Shown: one piece after another, positions 45,001 to 53,235 of the stretch
Layout: each line of letters starts with the position of its first letter
Position numbering within the stretch: the first letter of the stretch is position 1
From: Solen grandis
Lineage: Eukaryota; Mollusca; Bivalvia; Adapedonta; Solenidae
Assembly (NCBI GenBank): GCA_021229015.1
Contig: CM037790.1
Location: 58,173,997 to 58,237,996, forward strand
Reading direction: 5' to 3'
DNA length: 64,000 nt
The notes under the pieces: model-generated
Told to the model about the DNA's origin: nothing
The model's input: only the letters and a program-made list of their open reading frames with translations
Databases searched by the model: none
Program-made: the position numbers and the translations under genes

Positions 45001-47219
45001 CTAGGGATCAATCCCAATACCTCTAAGAACGAACACTCCGACCATTTGGTCATTTCCGAGACATGTATGTATGATAGTAACAATCGGGATTATTTTATTC
45101 GAACAATCATGTAACAGATTTTTTTTAATCACTACGGGTCAGTCCCATTTGGAATATTTTACATCGAAATATTTTTCCTGAGAACAGCGGTGATTTCTCG
45201 CCAAAGTATCAGGAGGACCTTCGGGGACATGCAAATATTCGGCGATCTTTAGATGGCCTTTCAGTGAAACGACACGCTGGGAACACATCGGGTACAAATC
45301 AATGTAAGCATTAAAATTGTCTGCAGTTGTCGTGATAGCCTCGGGTGGCTCGCGACGCTCCCGAAGCTTCCTCTGGGACACCGGGGAATCTGTTACCGAC
45401 GCGTCCCGTGTCTGATCAATTTCCATAGAAAGTATTAAAAAATGACCTTCAAATATCTTCTCTCTTTTCTGTAACATATATTTTACCTTTGAAAACTTGT
45501 AATTCACATATGACAAGTATATCGCTCTCCAGTGTGATCCTAACATACCGACCCAGCATCTGTCCGACCAGTATGGTGTAGTGACCTCGCATCGATTTGT
45601 ATTGATCCTCTGTTTTCTCATCATGATATATCAAGTTTGACGACGACGGTGAAGCGTTAGAAATGTACAAACTGAATTTACGTAGTTGATCTGAAATAGA
45701 CGATAAATACCATATGTGTTCATGCTATGCATATCGATGATTTATTTACATATTTATTGGTTTTTACTTTAATAACCATTTTTAATCTAACAAGAGCTGT
45801 CATTGCAAACACACACACACACACACACACACTCACACACACACACACACACACAGAGTTATCACAACAAAATGAAACAAACAGTGGCCATATTTGCCTA
45901 GTAATTACATAGATGTTTTATGATGTATATAAATCAAGTTGAAACAACATAAAATTTCCTATCAAATCATATATATCCTTTTTGATATGTATTTTAAAGA
46001 ACCCATACTTAATTCACTCACTGACAGTATCGTCGTTCCGGCCGTACACTTCAATCCTTCCGATGTTGTACTCCTTCCCCAGGTCCAACTCCCACCAGGA
46101 ACGTCTAGTTGTGCTATCATTTGTACCACTACAACACCTACAGGACTCGTTAAAGCCAGTGTTACCGTCTATAGCGAGACTTGCGTTCCATAAGAAGCCG
46201 CTATAATTTAACGTTGACGACTGTATGGGATGTTTGTTAAGCGCGATATTATCTAGAAAAAAAAATGACATAAAATAATTAACTAACAGGCCCGTTATTA
46301 TGCCAAGACTTACAAAAAGTTTCGTGAATATTAGAAATATTGAGTCAAATCATAGAAGTGTTTCTTTGCGTAAATATGTATTTTCAAATATGTGCAAAGC
46401 GAGAGAGGACTTCTTGGTTCCAAGCTTGGCATTACACGACCAAAGAACGGAATAATTAATTATCTGTATGTTTTGGGGATAACTGATATGTTGCAATTGC
46501 ATATGAATGAAATAAATATAAGATGTTTTTGAAAACACAATGGTACATATGAATTGTAAATTTTAGCGTTTTAATTAAACATTCTTAAATAATATTTTAA
46601 TTAATGATATAATACATTGATAAAATGGTATCAGCGTCCATAATCAGTAATCTCTATGTGCATAACAGGAATATTCCCATACGATCGGGAGTACTAAGCG
46701 TTATAAACAAAAGAAAAATACATGGGTTACAGGGTGCTTTATTCAAGACCTTTTTGTTCAATACATCGACTTCTTTTTTTGCCCAAATATGAAACCTCGT
46801 AAATATCAGTTCCGTTTATAAGCACTTATTGGTCCATGTGCTTTGTTTTCTGTAGGCACGGCCTGCGCTTACCATCTTTTTAATGTCCAATGCTATTATT
46901 ATTTTCAGTGTTCTTTGACAATGTCAACTTTTTAACTTTTTATTTTATACAAACAACATTATTGACCTGGTGATAACAGAAATTTTATCGTAAGTTTAAC
47001 ATTGGAATTGCAAATCACACAATAAAGCAAGAATATACAGGAATATTGTATGCGCTTGCGTCCAGAAACAAAATTATAGTGTACGGTCAAGTGACTAAAT
47101 AAAGCGTCTCTGATTAGACGTAAAAATAGGTATAGATTAATTAGTGACATACCCCTGGTCCCACTAACGACGAGAAATAAGCCCGCCCCCACCAGCAGGG
47201 GCACCAGAATTCCATACAT
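23937..47219 (-). CDS. Fucolectin (FTP)-EGF receptor-like gene with tandem EGF exon array
   Basis: On the minus strand: signal peptide exon (47153-47219), FTP domain 1 (46022-46252, 45487-45690), FTP domain 2 (42862-43074, 42362-42559), a divergent EGF exon (36836-36973), then the EGF array (29.8 to 23.9 kb). All junctions used are phase 1-1. With the eleven intact array units the frame runs for about 856 codons, and no terminal exon or transmembrane segment was found before the gap. FTP domains are F5/8-type C, fucolectin-like carbohydrate-binding modules. The EGF units have eight Cys, as in MEGF10 and scavenger-receptor-F proteins. Together this suggests a secreted or membrane-bound recognition receptor, which is an inference. 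How many units one transcript uses is unknown. Confidence 0.75.
24075..24943. other. Intron sequence between diverged EGF units
   Basis: AT-rich and without coding signal, apart from the remnant at 24317-24360. It is longer than the ~180-base introns of the main array, so this edge of the array is older or has been disrupted. Confidence 0.5.
24317..24360 (-). pseudogene. Remnant of an EGF exon 3' end
   Basis: Only the last third of a unit remains, reading CDPGWKGSSCAE with a GTTATT donor. The upstream two thirds are gone. It lies between unit 16 and unit 17 at roughly twice the array spacing. Confidence 0.6.
24944..25081 (-). pseudogene. EGF array unit 16, dead
   Basis: The acceptor AG is changed to GG, two conserved Cys are lost (to Leu and Gly), and the conserved Trp39 codon is TAG. 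The sequence is still recognisable through HVVGTCDRELC. Confidence 0.8.
25254..25391 (-). CDS. EGF array unit 15, intact and more diverged
   Basis: 138 nt, phase 1-1. It reads PSFGPNCSHTCHCINDSHC then NPVNGTCDQEMCDSG. Its eight Cys and both splice sites are kept. Confidence 0.78.
25616..25749 (-). pseudogene. EGF array unit 14, C-terminal third replaced
   Basis: The first two thirds match the consensus, up to NGTCDL. The last third is unrelated AT-rich sequence, so the final two Cys and the GW motif are missing. The remaining donor-like GTTTTG is weak and the length is no longer 138. It is a dead or damaged exon. Confidence 0.7.
25932..26069 (-). CDS. EGF array unit 13, intact
   Basis: 138 nt, phase 1-1, reading PFFGPNCSHTCHCINDSHC and GWQGHSCNQ. 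The intron after it has the same short hydrophobic read-through frame as unit 9. Confidence 0.8.
26250..26387 (-). CDS. EGF array unit 12, intact
   Basis: 138 nt, phase 1-1, reading PYFGYNCSHTCHCINDSHC and GWKGSSCDQ. Normal splice sites. Confidence 0.8.
26581..26718 (-). CDS. EGF array unit 11, donor GT changed to AT
   Basis: The eight Cys and the frame are intact, but the donor is AT as in unit 5. The frame reads through into the intron to the stop at 26471-26473, again ending in the same hydrophobic run. It is the duplicate of unit 5 at exactly 1924 bases. Confidence 0.65.
26899..27036 (-). CDS. EGF array unit 10, intact
   Basis: 138 nt, phase 1-1, with GTAATA donor and CAG acceptor. It reads PFFGPNCSHTCHCINGSHC and is the counterpart of unit 4, 1924 bases away. 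Confidence 0.8.
27219..27356 (-). CDS. EGF array unit 9, intact
   Basis: 138 nt, phase 1-1, reading PFFGHNCSHTCHCINDSHC. If the downstream intron is retained, the frame continues about 20 codons with a hydrophobic SFIVVFVFLIMM stretch before a stop. Confidence 0.8.
27537..27674 (-). CDS. EGF array unit 8, intact
   Basis: 138 nt, phase 1-1. It reads CINGSHCNHVDGECDLEMC, so the third sequon (NGT) is replaced by DGE. The splice sites are normal. Confidence 0.8.
27854..27991 (-). CDS. EGF array unit 7, intact
   Basis: 138 nt, phase 1-1. It reads PFFGQNCSHTCHC, then NGACDLEMC in place of NGTC, losing one of the three N-glycosylation sequons. Confidence 0.8.
28174..28311 (-). CDS. EGF array unit 6, intact
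   Basis: 138 nt, phase 1-1, with CAG acceptor and GTAATA donor. It reads CDSPYFGYNCSHTCHC and is nearly the same as the unit at 26250, 1924 bases away. Confidence 0.8.
28505..28642 (-). CDS. EGF array unit 5, donor GT changed to AT
   Basis: The reading frame and eight Cys are intact, and the unit reads CIHNSYCDHVVGKCDLKMC, but the donor is AT (AAG then ATAATG). Reading on into the former intron stays open for about 36 codons, to the stop at 28395-28397, and ends in the hydrophobic run FVIKLIATILMLIMSSLVFL. The paired copy at 26581-26718 has the same change. Confidence 0.65.
28823..28960 (-). CDS. EGF array unit 4, intact
   Basis: 138 nt, acceptor CAG, donor GTAACA, phase 1-1. It has eight Cys and reads PFFGHNCSHTCHCINGSHC. 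Confidence 0.8.
29143..29280 (-). pseudogene. EGF array unit 3, dead (lost acceptor and stop)
   Basis: Otherwise similar to its neighbours, but the acceptor AG has become AA and the conserved Trp39 codon TGG has become TGA. Either change alone removes it from a working transcript. Confidence 0.8.
29474..29611 (-). CDS. EGF array unit 2, intact
   Basis: 138 nt with acceptor CAG and donor GTAATA, phase 1-1. It reads ECDSPSFGPNCSHTCHC and NSGWQGSLCDQ, with eight Cys and three sequons (NCS, NDS, NGT). Confidence 0.8.
29794..29919 (-). pseudogene. EGF array unit 1 (most upstream), truncated
   Basis: The unit lacks 14 bases in its first third and one more base near its end, so the Cys frame is lost between the two points. 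An AG acceptor and GT donor remain. It is the upstream edge copy of the array, next to the DIRS insertion side. Confidence 0.65.
30354..30425 (+). repeat. DIRS terminal inverted repeat, left copy
   Basis: CATCCAACACAGAACTCCTT, continuing to GGCAGTCGAGATCAT, is the reverse complement (with a few changes) of 35525-35597. Confidence 0.75.
30513..30640 (-). repeat. DIRS internal complementary region
   Basis: GAGCCCTTAAGGAGTTCTGT followed by GTTGGATGATATTATGATCA is the reverse complement of 30296-30395. A second terminal-like motif (CATCCAACACAAGAACTCC) follows at about 30604. This pairing of both termini is the diagnostic DIRS arrangement. Confidence 0.65.
30805..31482 (-). pseudogene. DIRS tyrosine recombinase, broken
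   Basis: The upstream piece ends with LLLTAQRCQ (first catalytic Arg). The downstream piece has FKPHSTRSAATS (His-x-x-Arg box) and, near its end, ARTFITGQFYLQKI, where the nucleophile Tyr is expected. Stops between 31252 and 31110 separate the two parts. Confidence 0.75.
31956..32797 (-). pseudogene. DIRS RNase H, split by a frameshift
   Basis: The first frame (32797-32393) ends in VPSIVLYTDASLKLWG (catalytic Asp). The second (32423-31956) continues with HINVMELMACKFEIQSF (catalytic Glu) and VRVYLDNTTACSYI (Asp). The frame change falls at 32393-32423. Confidence 0.8.
32852..33577 (-). pseudogene. DIRS reverse transcriptase
   Basis: The frame of 241 codons has FASADLSDAFYSIPI (first catalytic Asp), FTALLGLSCSPRVFTKVLKP and CAYIDDSLLQ (paired Asp), the RT palm of DIRS/Ty3-like enzymes. 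The catalytic residues are kept, but the domain is separated from RNase H by stops. Confidence 0.85.
33992..34687 (-). pseudogene. DIRS gag-like ORF, frameshifted
   Basis: An ATG at 34687 opens 29 codons before a stop. The main frame (34435-33992) is strongly acidic, with EGASEGEDDCWDDITDFYED, and then basic. This matches the low-complexity N-terminal ORF of DIRS elements but has no diagnostic motif. Confidence 0.5.
34735..35100. repeat. Minisatellite of about 50 bp in the DIRS 5' region
   Basis: About six imperfect units carry AAGGTATTGGTATCATACCT, itself a near palindrome, followed by a GTATTTTCATAAACTGCGCAT-like spacer. Confidence 0.75.
35525..35597 (-). repeat. DIRS terminal inverted repeat, right copy
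   Basis: ATGATCTCGACTGCCGCTTG through AAGGAGTTCATGTGTTGG pairs with the left copy at 30354-30425. Confidence 0.75.
35601..36835. other. Intron of the FTP-EGF gene, no feature seen
   Basis: AT-rich sequence without open frames or recognisable repeats, between the DIRS element and the divergent EGF exon. Confidence 0.5.
36836..36973 (-). CDS. FTP-EGF gene exon 6: divergent EGF-like unit
   Basis: 138 nt, phase 1-1, acceptor GTATTTCCAG, donor GTAACG. It reads DCGTGYYGTSCDQECHC and CKPGWRGQTCNE with eight Cys, the MEGF/laminin-type spacing. It clearly differs from the near-identical array units downstream and is probably the ancestral-type unit. Confidence 0.85.
41791..41898. repeat. Short MITE-like inverted repeat
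   Basis: AATAATCTATGTCTACCCGA then GTTTTGTTGT at the left pairs with ACAACAAAACTCGAATAAAG then ATAGATTATT at the right, leaving a loop of about 45 bases. Confidence 0.6.
41957..42222. repeat. MITE-like element with CCTCCCTCGTA inverted ends
   Basis: AATTACCTCCCTCGTATA at the left and TTATTACGAGGGAGGAAATT at the right are inverted copies about 260 bp apart, with an AT-rich interior that does not code. Confidence 0.5.
42362..42559 (-). CDS. FTP-EGF gene exon 5: second half of FTP domain 2
   Basis: Acceptor AACTCCACAG, donor GTATGT, phase 1-1, 198 nt. It reads GNYTLHLSNMSLPEEAYGDP, then ILVICEFKVYEG, the usual FTP end. It has several N-glycosylation sequons (NYT, NMS, NLS). Confidence 0.82.
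42862..43074 (-). CDS. FTP-EGF gene exon 4: first half of FTP domain 2
   Basis: Acceptor CACTACCTGCAG, donor GTATTC, phase 1-1, 213 nt. It reads NASLAIDESE, CQCC and WWRLELGQMYPIRGVKLIAR, parallel to domain 1, but its N-terminal NIALNKP segment is replaced by LLHTIRPQLTVSM. It is a diverged tandem copy of the domain. Confidence 0.8.
43290..43413 (+). pseudogene. LINE reverse transcriptase remnant in an intron
   Basis: The plus frame reads LLFADNVIMTGKTSEKLQQI. The FAD(D)-x-hydrophobic core and the KTSEKLQ helix match the RT active-site block of LINEs (second Asp changed to Asn). Only about 40 codons survive. Confidence 0.6.
43414..45486. other. Intron of the FTP-EGF gene
   Basis: No exon was recognised. 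A possible SINE-like segment lies at 44860-45065, with a GGATCAATCCCAATACC tract on the plus strand, and a block at 45131-45420 resembles 39730-40240. Confidence 0.4.
45487..45690 (-). CDS. FTP-EGF gene exon 3: second half of FTP domain 1
   Basis: Acceptor TCTATTTCAG, donor GTAAAA, phase 1-1, 204 nt. It reads FSLYISNAS and later GRYVRITLE and LVICELQVF, the closing strands of an FTP domain. The classic fucose motif spacing (R-x-D then basic) is not exact at the exon join, so fucose binding is uncertain. Confidence 0.82.
45807..45856. repeat. (CA)n microsatellite preceded by ACAAGAGCTGTC
   Basis: The CA run follows ACAAGAGCTGTCATTGCAAA at 45790, the same start sequence as the long dispersed repeat at 49108-50330 (reverse orientation) and the repeat cut by the window end at 63899. 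Confidence 0.7.
46022..46252 (-). CDS. FTP-EGF gene exon 2: first half of FTP domain 1
   Basis: After acceptor TTTTTTCTAG it reads NIALNKHPIQSST, then ASLAIDGN and WWELDLG, the hallmark start, Ca-site-like loop and W-x-x-x-LG strand of fucolectin/tachylectin-4/pentraxin-1 domains. It ends at YGRNDDTV with donor GTGAGT in phase 1. A CRCC motif lies in the middle. Confidence 0.85.
47153..47219 (-). CDS. FTP-EGF gene exon 1: signal peptide
   Basis: MYGILVPLLVGAGLFLVVSG is a short N-region followed by a strongly hydrophobic core and small residues, typical of a cleavable signal peptide. The donor GTATGT leaves one base (phase 1), which joins the next exon as GAT to start the FTP domain at Asp-Asn-Ile-Ala. 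Confidence 0.8.
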
Positions 47220-47289
47220 CGGACACTTCAGGCGGATCGATACATGTCAGGGTAAGATAGTCCTTATGTTACGCTGGTGTAGACTTTAA

Positions 47290-47295
47290 AAAATA

Positions 47296-47334
<39 letters not shown>

Positions 47335-47365
47335 ACATGGATCAATCTCTGGTAGTCAAACTATT

Positions 47366-47402
<37 letters not shown>
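47290..47402. repeat. (AAAT)n and (GA)n microsatellites
   Basis: AAAT repeats occupy about 47292-47334 and GA repeats about 47371-47402. They lie just upstream of the signal peptide exon of the FTP-EGF gene. Confidence 0.9.
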
Positions 47403-47406
<4 letters not shown>

Positions 47407-47958
47407 CATCCAAGATTTCTGAAAAAAAAAATACCACAAAAGAAAGTAAAAAATGTTAACCTAATTATCAGGGGTTGAATTTTTGATGTAGATAGTTTAA
47501 ACATTTCCTTTTTGTCGAATTGGAAAAGCGTTCTTACACATTATACTGGTCTTGCTCGACGGTGCTTTGGTTGGATCAGTAATTTGTGCATGGAAATATC
47601 ATTTAAATTGTAATATACACTGTAAATAGTTTAAATCAAATAAAGAAAAAGAGATCTTGTTTAGTTTTCAGAACCAAAAACCCGAAATGCTGACAGCAAG
47701 AAAACAGAATAATTCAGTCTAAGACTAATGTCCATTACAGCGTCTGGTTATGGGACTGTATGAGGACTAGGGGAAATGTTATAGAAACAATATACAACAA
47801 GACAAGACCACGAGTAAGGCTAGTAATTTTGTTTGTATCAAATACTGTTTGTAACTCATCTGTATCATAGTAAAGAGAATAATTCCCTACAATACTTATT
47901 GAGACTGGAAATCGTATCCAATTTAGACTGACGGTAGCCTACAGTCTTACGTCGCGGT

Positions 47959-48667
47959 AAAATCAAACTGTTCGATTCGTTTGTAGGTTCTATTTTGAAT
48001 TATGGTAGTGTGTTATGGGGTTTTAGTAAATACAAAGAATTGGAAAGAATTTACTTACAATTTTGTAAATTGATATTAGGTGTAAAATCTTCCAGTTGTA
48101 ATGCTGCAGTATATGGTGAACTAGCTCGATATCCACTGTATATTGTAAGGTAGGTTAATATTATTAAATATTGGTTTAAAATGATAAAATCGGAAATTAT
48201 TATTATTAAAACAGTATATAACATGCTTGTAAATGACTTAAATGAAGGTCAACATAACTGGCTTAAAGGAGATGCTAAATGATCATGATTTTAAAATTTT
48301 TGGAACAACCCACATTCAGTTGTTCCGACGCAATTTATTCAAGCGGATATATATTTAGAAGTATTAAATGTTTAAGAAGAAACATTACAAGATTTAAAAG
48401 ACTGCAAGATACTTAAGAGATAGGATTGAAAGAAGTGAGAGATATTGTCAAATTGGTAATATAAGGGATATAGAGGACGAATACCATTTTATTTTGATTT
48501 GTAATAAGTACTCAGATATAAGAAGACGATTTATTCCTAAATATTATATAGAAAACCCAGGTATGCATAAATTTATAGAATTTCTGAATCCTGACATTAT
48601 TGATATGTTAGTTAAGCTGAGTATATACATATATAAGGCTCTAACGTTATACGTAAAGATTTTCTGA
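47959..48667 (+). pseudogene. LINE ORF2 C-terminal fragment
   Basis: The plus frame reads LFDSFVGSILNYGSVLWGF, then YLQFCKLILGVKSSSCNAAV and YGELARYPLY, the usual post-RT region of several invertebrate LINE clades. It resumes after shifts with YCQIGNIRDIEDEYHFILIC and ends in a stop at 48667. It belongs to a different LINE family from the element at 344-3881. Confidence 0.75.
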
Positions 48668-49107
48668 ACGTTGAATAAATATATATCAATGTATAGATGT
48701 TTAAATATATCATATTAAAATTTTCACAGCAGACATAGATATAAAGAGGACCTGTTGAATGTAAGACATTTTTCAATACTTTATAATTACATGATGTATG
48801 AGTGAGTGAATATTTTGTACATAATTTTTGAGATTATTAACATATCATGTGTTCTTTGTTATATCAAATGTATACATTTGTAAGACGAAAAATTTTAAAG
48901 TTTTAGTCGAATAATATATCTGAATCTGAATCTGGTATAATCAAAAGCAAGCATTATTGATTTGCATAAATACCGCAGCCGTTTTCACTACACTTTATCA
49001 CTCCGCGCTCATTAGCGTATCATTGCAATGCGATTGTGTACAGCAAGTTTACTAAAACTGAAGAAAGGTCATGGCCTTTATCGCGTTCAACCCTGCTTTG
49101 TTTTTAG

Positions 49108-50335
49108 CTCGACTATTCGAAGAATAAGGATGGCTATTCTACTCACCCGAGCGTCGGTGTCGGTGTCGGCGTCACCGTAACGGTTAAGTTTTTTGTACCA
49201 CCCTTTTTTACCGAATCCCTTAAGGTATTGTTTTAAAACTAGGGATACTATCCCTAACTGTAGGCAAGACAGATAACCCTGTCATTGATTTTGATTATAT
49301 TATGCACCCTTTTCTTCTTAGCATCTCGGTTAAAATTTTTGTACGACACTTTAAAGTCTCCCTAACGATGTTTGGAGACTCATTGTTATAACTCCGTTTC
49401 TTTTCCTTCTTCTTTCTTCCTCCGGCAACTTTGTACGGGCCATATCTCGGAGGCCGCTCGACCTATCTTTACAAAACTTCATACACTTATAGTCCTAAAT
49501 GAGTAGTGATGCTTTCTAGATTTGTGTAAATGGGGGTCCCCAGGGGTCAGGCCCCACCCCCTCAAAGTTGGATTTTTGCATAAAAATATATATTTTGGTT
49601 AGATATTTCAAATGTCCAACCCTGAATCATATACTCTTTGTTCCTAAAAAATGAGTAGATTGAATAGTACTACTTTGATGTCCCTCGAAGTCACTCAGGG
49701 GTCAGGCCCCACCTTCTAAATTTTATTTATGACCTTATATCTTAAAAACCATTCAGATCCCCACCCCTAAACCACATATATTCTTGTTCCTCATGATGAG
49801 ATGGATTGAATGGTATATCTTTTATGTTCATATGGGTCACCAAGCGGTCAGGCCAACACCCCTTAATTCTACTTATGATCTTATATCTTAAAAACTGTTC
49901 ATATCCCCACCCATAAATCATACATATTCTTGTTCCTCATGATGAGACAGATTAAATTGTACTTCTTTAGTATTCCGGAGGGGTCACAAAGGGGTCTGGT
50001 CCCACCCTGTCAGTTTTACTTCTGACCTTTATTTTAATAAAACATTGAGATCCCAACCCATAAGCCATATATGTTCTTGTTCCTCATGATCAGATGGATT
50101 GAATGATACTTTATGATTGTCTAAGGAGAAACTTCGTAAACTTTTTATACTTGCTTAATTTTTCACTGAACCCTTTGAGATATTGCCTCAAAACTTTGAA
50201 TAAATGTTTATATCCTTTGTTTACTTTTTGATAATACAATGATTCTTATTTAGCCTTTTACTGCAATATTTTTCTATATTGACACGCATTTGAATAGTCG
50301 AGCGCGCTGTCTTACTGACAGCTCTTGTTATTGGA
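49108..50335. repeat. Long dispersed repeat with internal tandem units
   Basis: Starts TAGCTCGACTATTCGAAGAA and ends TTGAATAGTCGAGCGCGCTG then TCTTACTGACAGCTCTTGTT, so the ends are inverted relatives. Inside, about four diverged units of roughly 145 bp share GGGGTCAGGCCCCACC, ATGACCTTATATCTTAAAAA and TTCTTGTTCCTCATGATGAG. The same end sequence occurs at 45790 and 63899. No frame codes. Confidence 0.75.
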
Positions 50336-50448
50336 TAAACGTTCCACCAATAGTATTTCAGTCATTTTTGAACTATGTCTACTTGAGACAGATATAGTGC
50401 TGCCACACTGCAATATTGCGCTGTAGACATTTGGCATGATACCAAACC

Positions 50449-50632
50449 AAGTCACATTATTCTGACACCGGGCAAACCAGTCCTGTAATTATCCTTATTT
50501 GAGCTGAGCGCAAAGCAAGGGAGCTATACCGGTACTATTTTTACGACTTTGGTTTGTCGCGGCCGTGGATCGAACCCACAACATTCCGATTCCGGGGCGG
50601 ACGCTCTAACCACTCAGCCACCGGGACCGGTC
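50449..50632 (-). repeat. tRNA-derived SINE
   Basis: On the minus strand the head has an A box (TGGCTGAGTGG at 50610-50620) and a B box (GGTTCGATCC at 50567-50576), spaced as in a tRNA. The acceptor ends do not pair, so it is not a tRNA gene. The body contains GCGCAAAGCAAGGGAGCTA on the plus strand. Confidence 0.75.
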
Positions 50633-51061
50633 AACCCTGCTTAAACGCTGGAATAAGAATGAGAGCTATTTAATCATGCAATTCCTGTCTTCCCACAGTC
50701 TGCCAGCGCATTGTGCGCTTTGATTAACAATGGCTTTACATGTAAATGGTGAGCGGTCTTCGTCTCTCTCCGAATTGTGAAATGTAAATGATGCAAAAAA
50801 AAAAAAAAAAAAAGTATTGACGTGTACGTGTTGCCAGGCCTTAAAAGATAACATTCGTGGAACAAGGTAGTAAAGTACCCTGATAACGATGTTCAGCTAC
50901 AAGATATCAATGGAAGTTGATTATACATGTAAGAAGTGGCGACACTGATATGATTAACTCGGCTCATTATGAAACAGTATTTACACCAATTTTAAAAATC
51001 AACACGTCAAATCAATTACTTACCTGGTAACGCATGATTTAATTAATCGATGTTATGTTAA

Positions 51062-51282
51062 CCCTTTCCCTCATAGAGGACACCATGAAAAGACCTATGC
51101 GAACAGCATAAAACCAGATAACTCACAGGCTGACCAGGTTTTATGCTGTTCGCTGCTCCTCAGTGGTCTGGAATGAGGACTTTATAATTAAATTTGGTAA
51201 GGTTTAACTGTTGTTTTCTGCAGATCAGGCTTGATGTGGTACCTATTGAGTGCGTCAAAATGAGTCTATATGAGGGAAAGGG
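51062..51282. mobile_element. piggyBac-type MITE, copy 1 (221 bp, TTAA on both sides)
   Basis: CCCTTTCCCTCATA at the left and TATGAGGGAAAGGG at the right form the inverted ends, flanked on both sides by TTAA (51058-51061 and 51283-51286), the signature target site of piggyBac elements. No transposase is present. Confidence 0.8.
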
Positions 51283-51984
51283 TTAAAATAATCTTTATTG
51301 TTTTGTACAGATAATGTCCCAATGGGTACATTTTAAATTTTACACCTTAGCAACTGAAAACGAAGATAGAGGGTGTGAAATCGTTTTTACTTTCATGCAT
51401 GTTTATAGAAAATATGACCACACGTGAAAGATTTTACGAACTTACAATACAATCTGCAGATATGGTATTTATTTTTCATATTCTTTTCTTGTCTTATTAT
51501 ACTTAGTAATTTCCATCGATTTCGCGTCAATATTATCTCAGAAAAAAAAAATCAGTCTTAATCAATCTTAATCTGTGTTGTGTTGTATATTTAGCCACAA
51601 TATGGAGTTAAGGTGCAGACTATTATATCACGGAGGCGTTAAATACCCATCAAAACACAGACAGACATTATTTATTGGGTTTCTAACTCAATATTCATTG
51701 TTTTCATCCGCACTGTTTCCTTGAATTGTGGAGCCTAAACAGTTTTATTTTTTTCAAATTGACTAAAGTAAATATAGAAGAACGCCTGTAAATGTGTTAC
51801 ATGTATTTACCTTCTTCACTTTCATTTTTTAATTTTCTTAATTTCTTTCTCTGTATATGATTTTTATCAACTTAATTTCTGTAGTATTGACCAAGTGGTA
51901 CCTCAGCTATTTTACTCTATTGTAAATGATGTCGTTTTCAACAATGTTACTTCATCAACATATTTTCATTGATTAAAATATAAG

Positions 51985-52136
51985 GTAAAGTCCCTGTAAT
52001 GGTTCCGCTACATTTTGGACCTCACGGCCTTTCACGGAGATAACCAAGGTTTCCTAATGCTTCATTAGGTTACCTTGGTTATCTTGGTAGAGGTTCAGTG
52101 GTCCATGATAAAGCGGAACCATTACAGGGACTTTAC
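51985..52136. mobile_element. Palindromic MITE family B, copy 1 (152 bp)
   Basis: GTAAAGTCCCTGTAATGGTT then CCGCT at the left pairs with AGCGGAACCATTACAGGGAC then TTTAC at the right, and the interior (GATAACCAAGG / CCTTGGTTATC) also pairs. The whole element could fold into one long hairpin. Confidence 0.8.
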
Positions 52137-53002
52137 ATCAAATCTCTCTCTGGGCGAGACGGCATACTTGTGGTATACCTCTTTGAAAGGAACTTGGTTG
52201 TTTGTTTTTTTTATATCAAGATTTATGTTACTTACATTTTGTGATACATTTTTTTTACTTACTCCCCCATTTAAAAACTTAATACACATAGATAGAGACA
52301 GTCTGTATACACACAAAGGGTGACACGCTATATCTCTTTATTGAAAATAAGACTCTGCTTGCTTAAACATTGCATTTTTTTTCAAACAGCAAGATAGGTC
52401 CAAATTCAATTTTACTATTTCACGAGATCGAGAACAGAAATTTAGAACTGATGATAAAATTTAAAAAAATGGAGCACAGAGGAGACAATGTATTATACAA
52501 ATTACACAAATTATGTGTTATAGAGAAACAATAAAAAACTTACAAAAGGTATGCATGTTTATAATAATGCCTTTATATTGATGAAACGAGTAACAATTGT
52601 AAAGACAGGTACTCACATCAATATAATCCAAACATAATAATCGAACAGGAAGTTTTCAACAGACGATCATATCAATTTAACAGATGCCCTTTCTGTCAAG
52701 ATAAACGGGTGATATTTATATCTTCCTACATATGGACTCTTAAAAGGGTTCAGACTGGAGTACCTTTATCATCAGTATCCTGTAACCACGTTACGCACGT
52801 TCACAAATCACCTTATTGCTCGTTGTGAATTTTGTTTGTTTTTATTTCATTTTCTAAGTATGTGCTAATTTGAACACTGTTATATTAATCATATATTATT
52901 ATTAGTTACTAATTGTAATATGCTTTGGAGTAACTTAGTGTAAAAAATCAATGTGTCATGTAACAAAAACTACGGTTTTAAATACCCTAAATATAAAGTT
53001 AA

Positions 53003-53235
53003 CCCTTTCCCTCATATAGACTCATTTTGACGCACTCAATAGGTATCACATAAAACCTGATCTGCAGAAAACCACAGTTAAACCTTACCAAATTTAATTA
53101 CAAAATCCTCATTTCCAGACCACTGAGGAGCAGTGAACAGCATAAAACCTGATCAGCCTGCGAGTTACTCGCAGGCTGATCTGGTTTTATGCTGTTCGCA
53201 TAGGTCTTTTCATGGTGTCCTCTATGAGGGAAAGG
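53003..53235. mobile_element. piggyBac-type MITE, copy 2 (inverted orientation)
   Basis: The same family as 51062-51282 in reverse: CCCTTTCCCTCATATAGACT after TTAA at 52999-53002, ending CTCTATGAGGGAAAGG. The right TTAA is mutated. A perfect inner hairpin (CAGCCTGCGAG, TTA, CTCGCAGGCTG) is seen at about 53156-53180. Confidence 0.78.

Noticed and set aside
50565..50632. tRNA gene on the minus strand
   Set aside because: A and B boxes are present, but the acceptor stem does not pair and the sequence continues into a SINE body.
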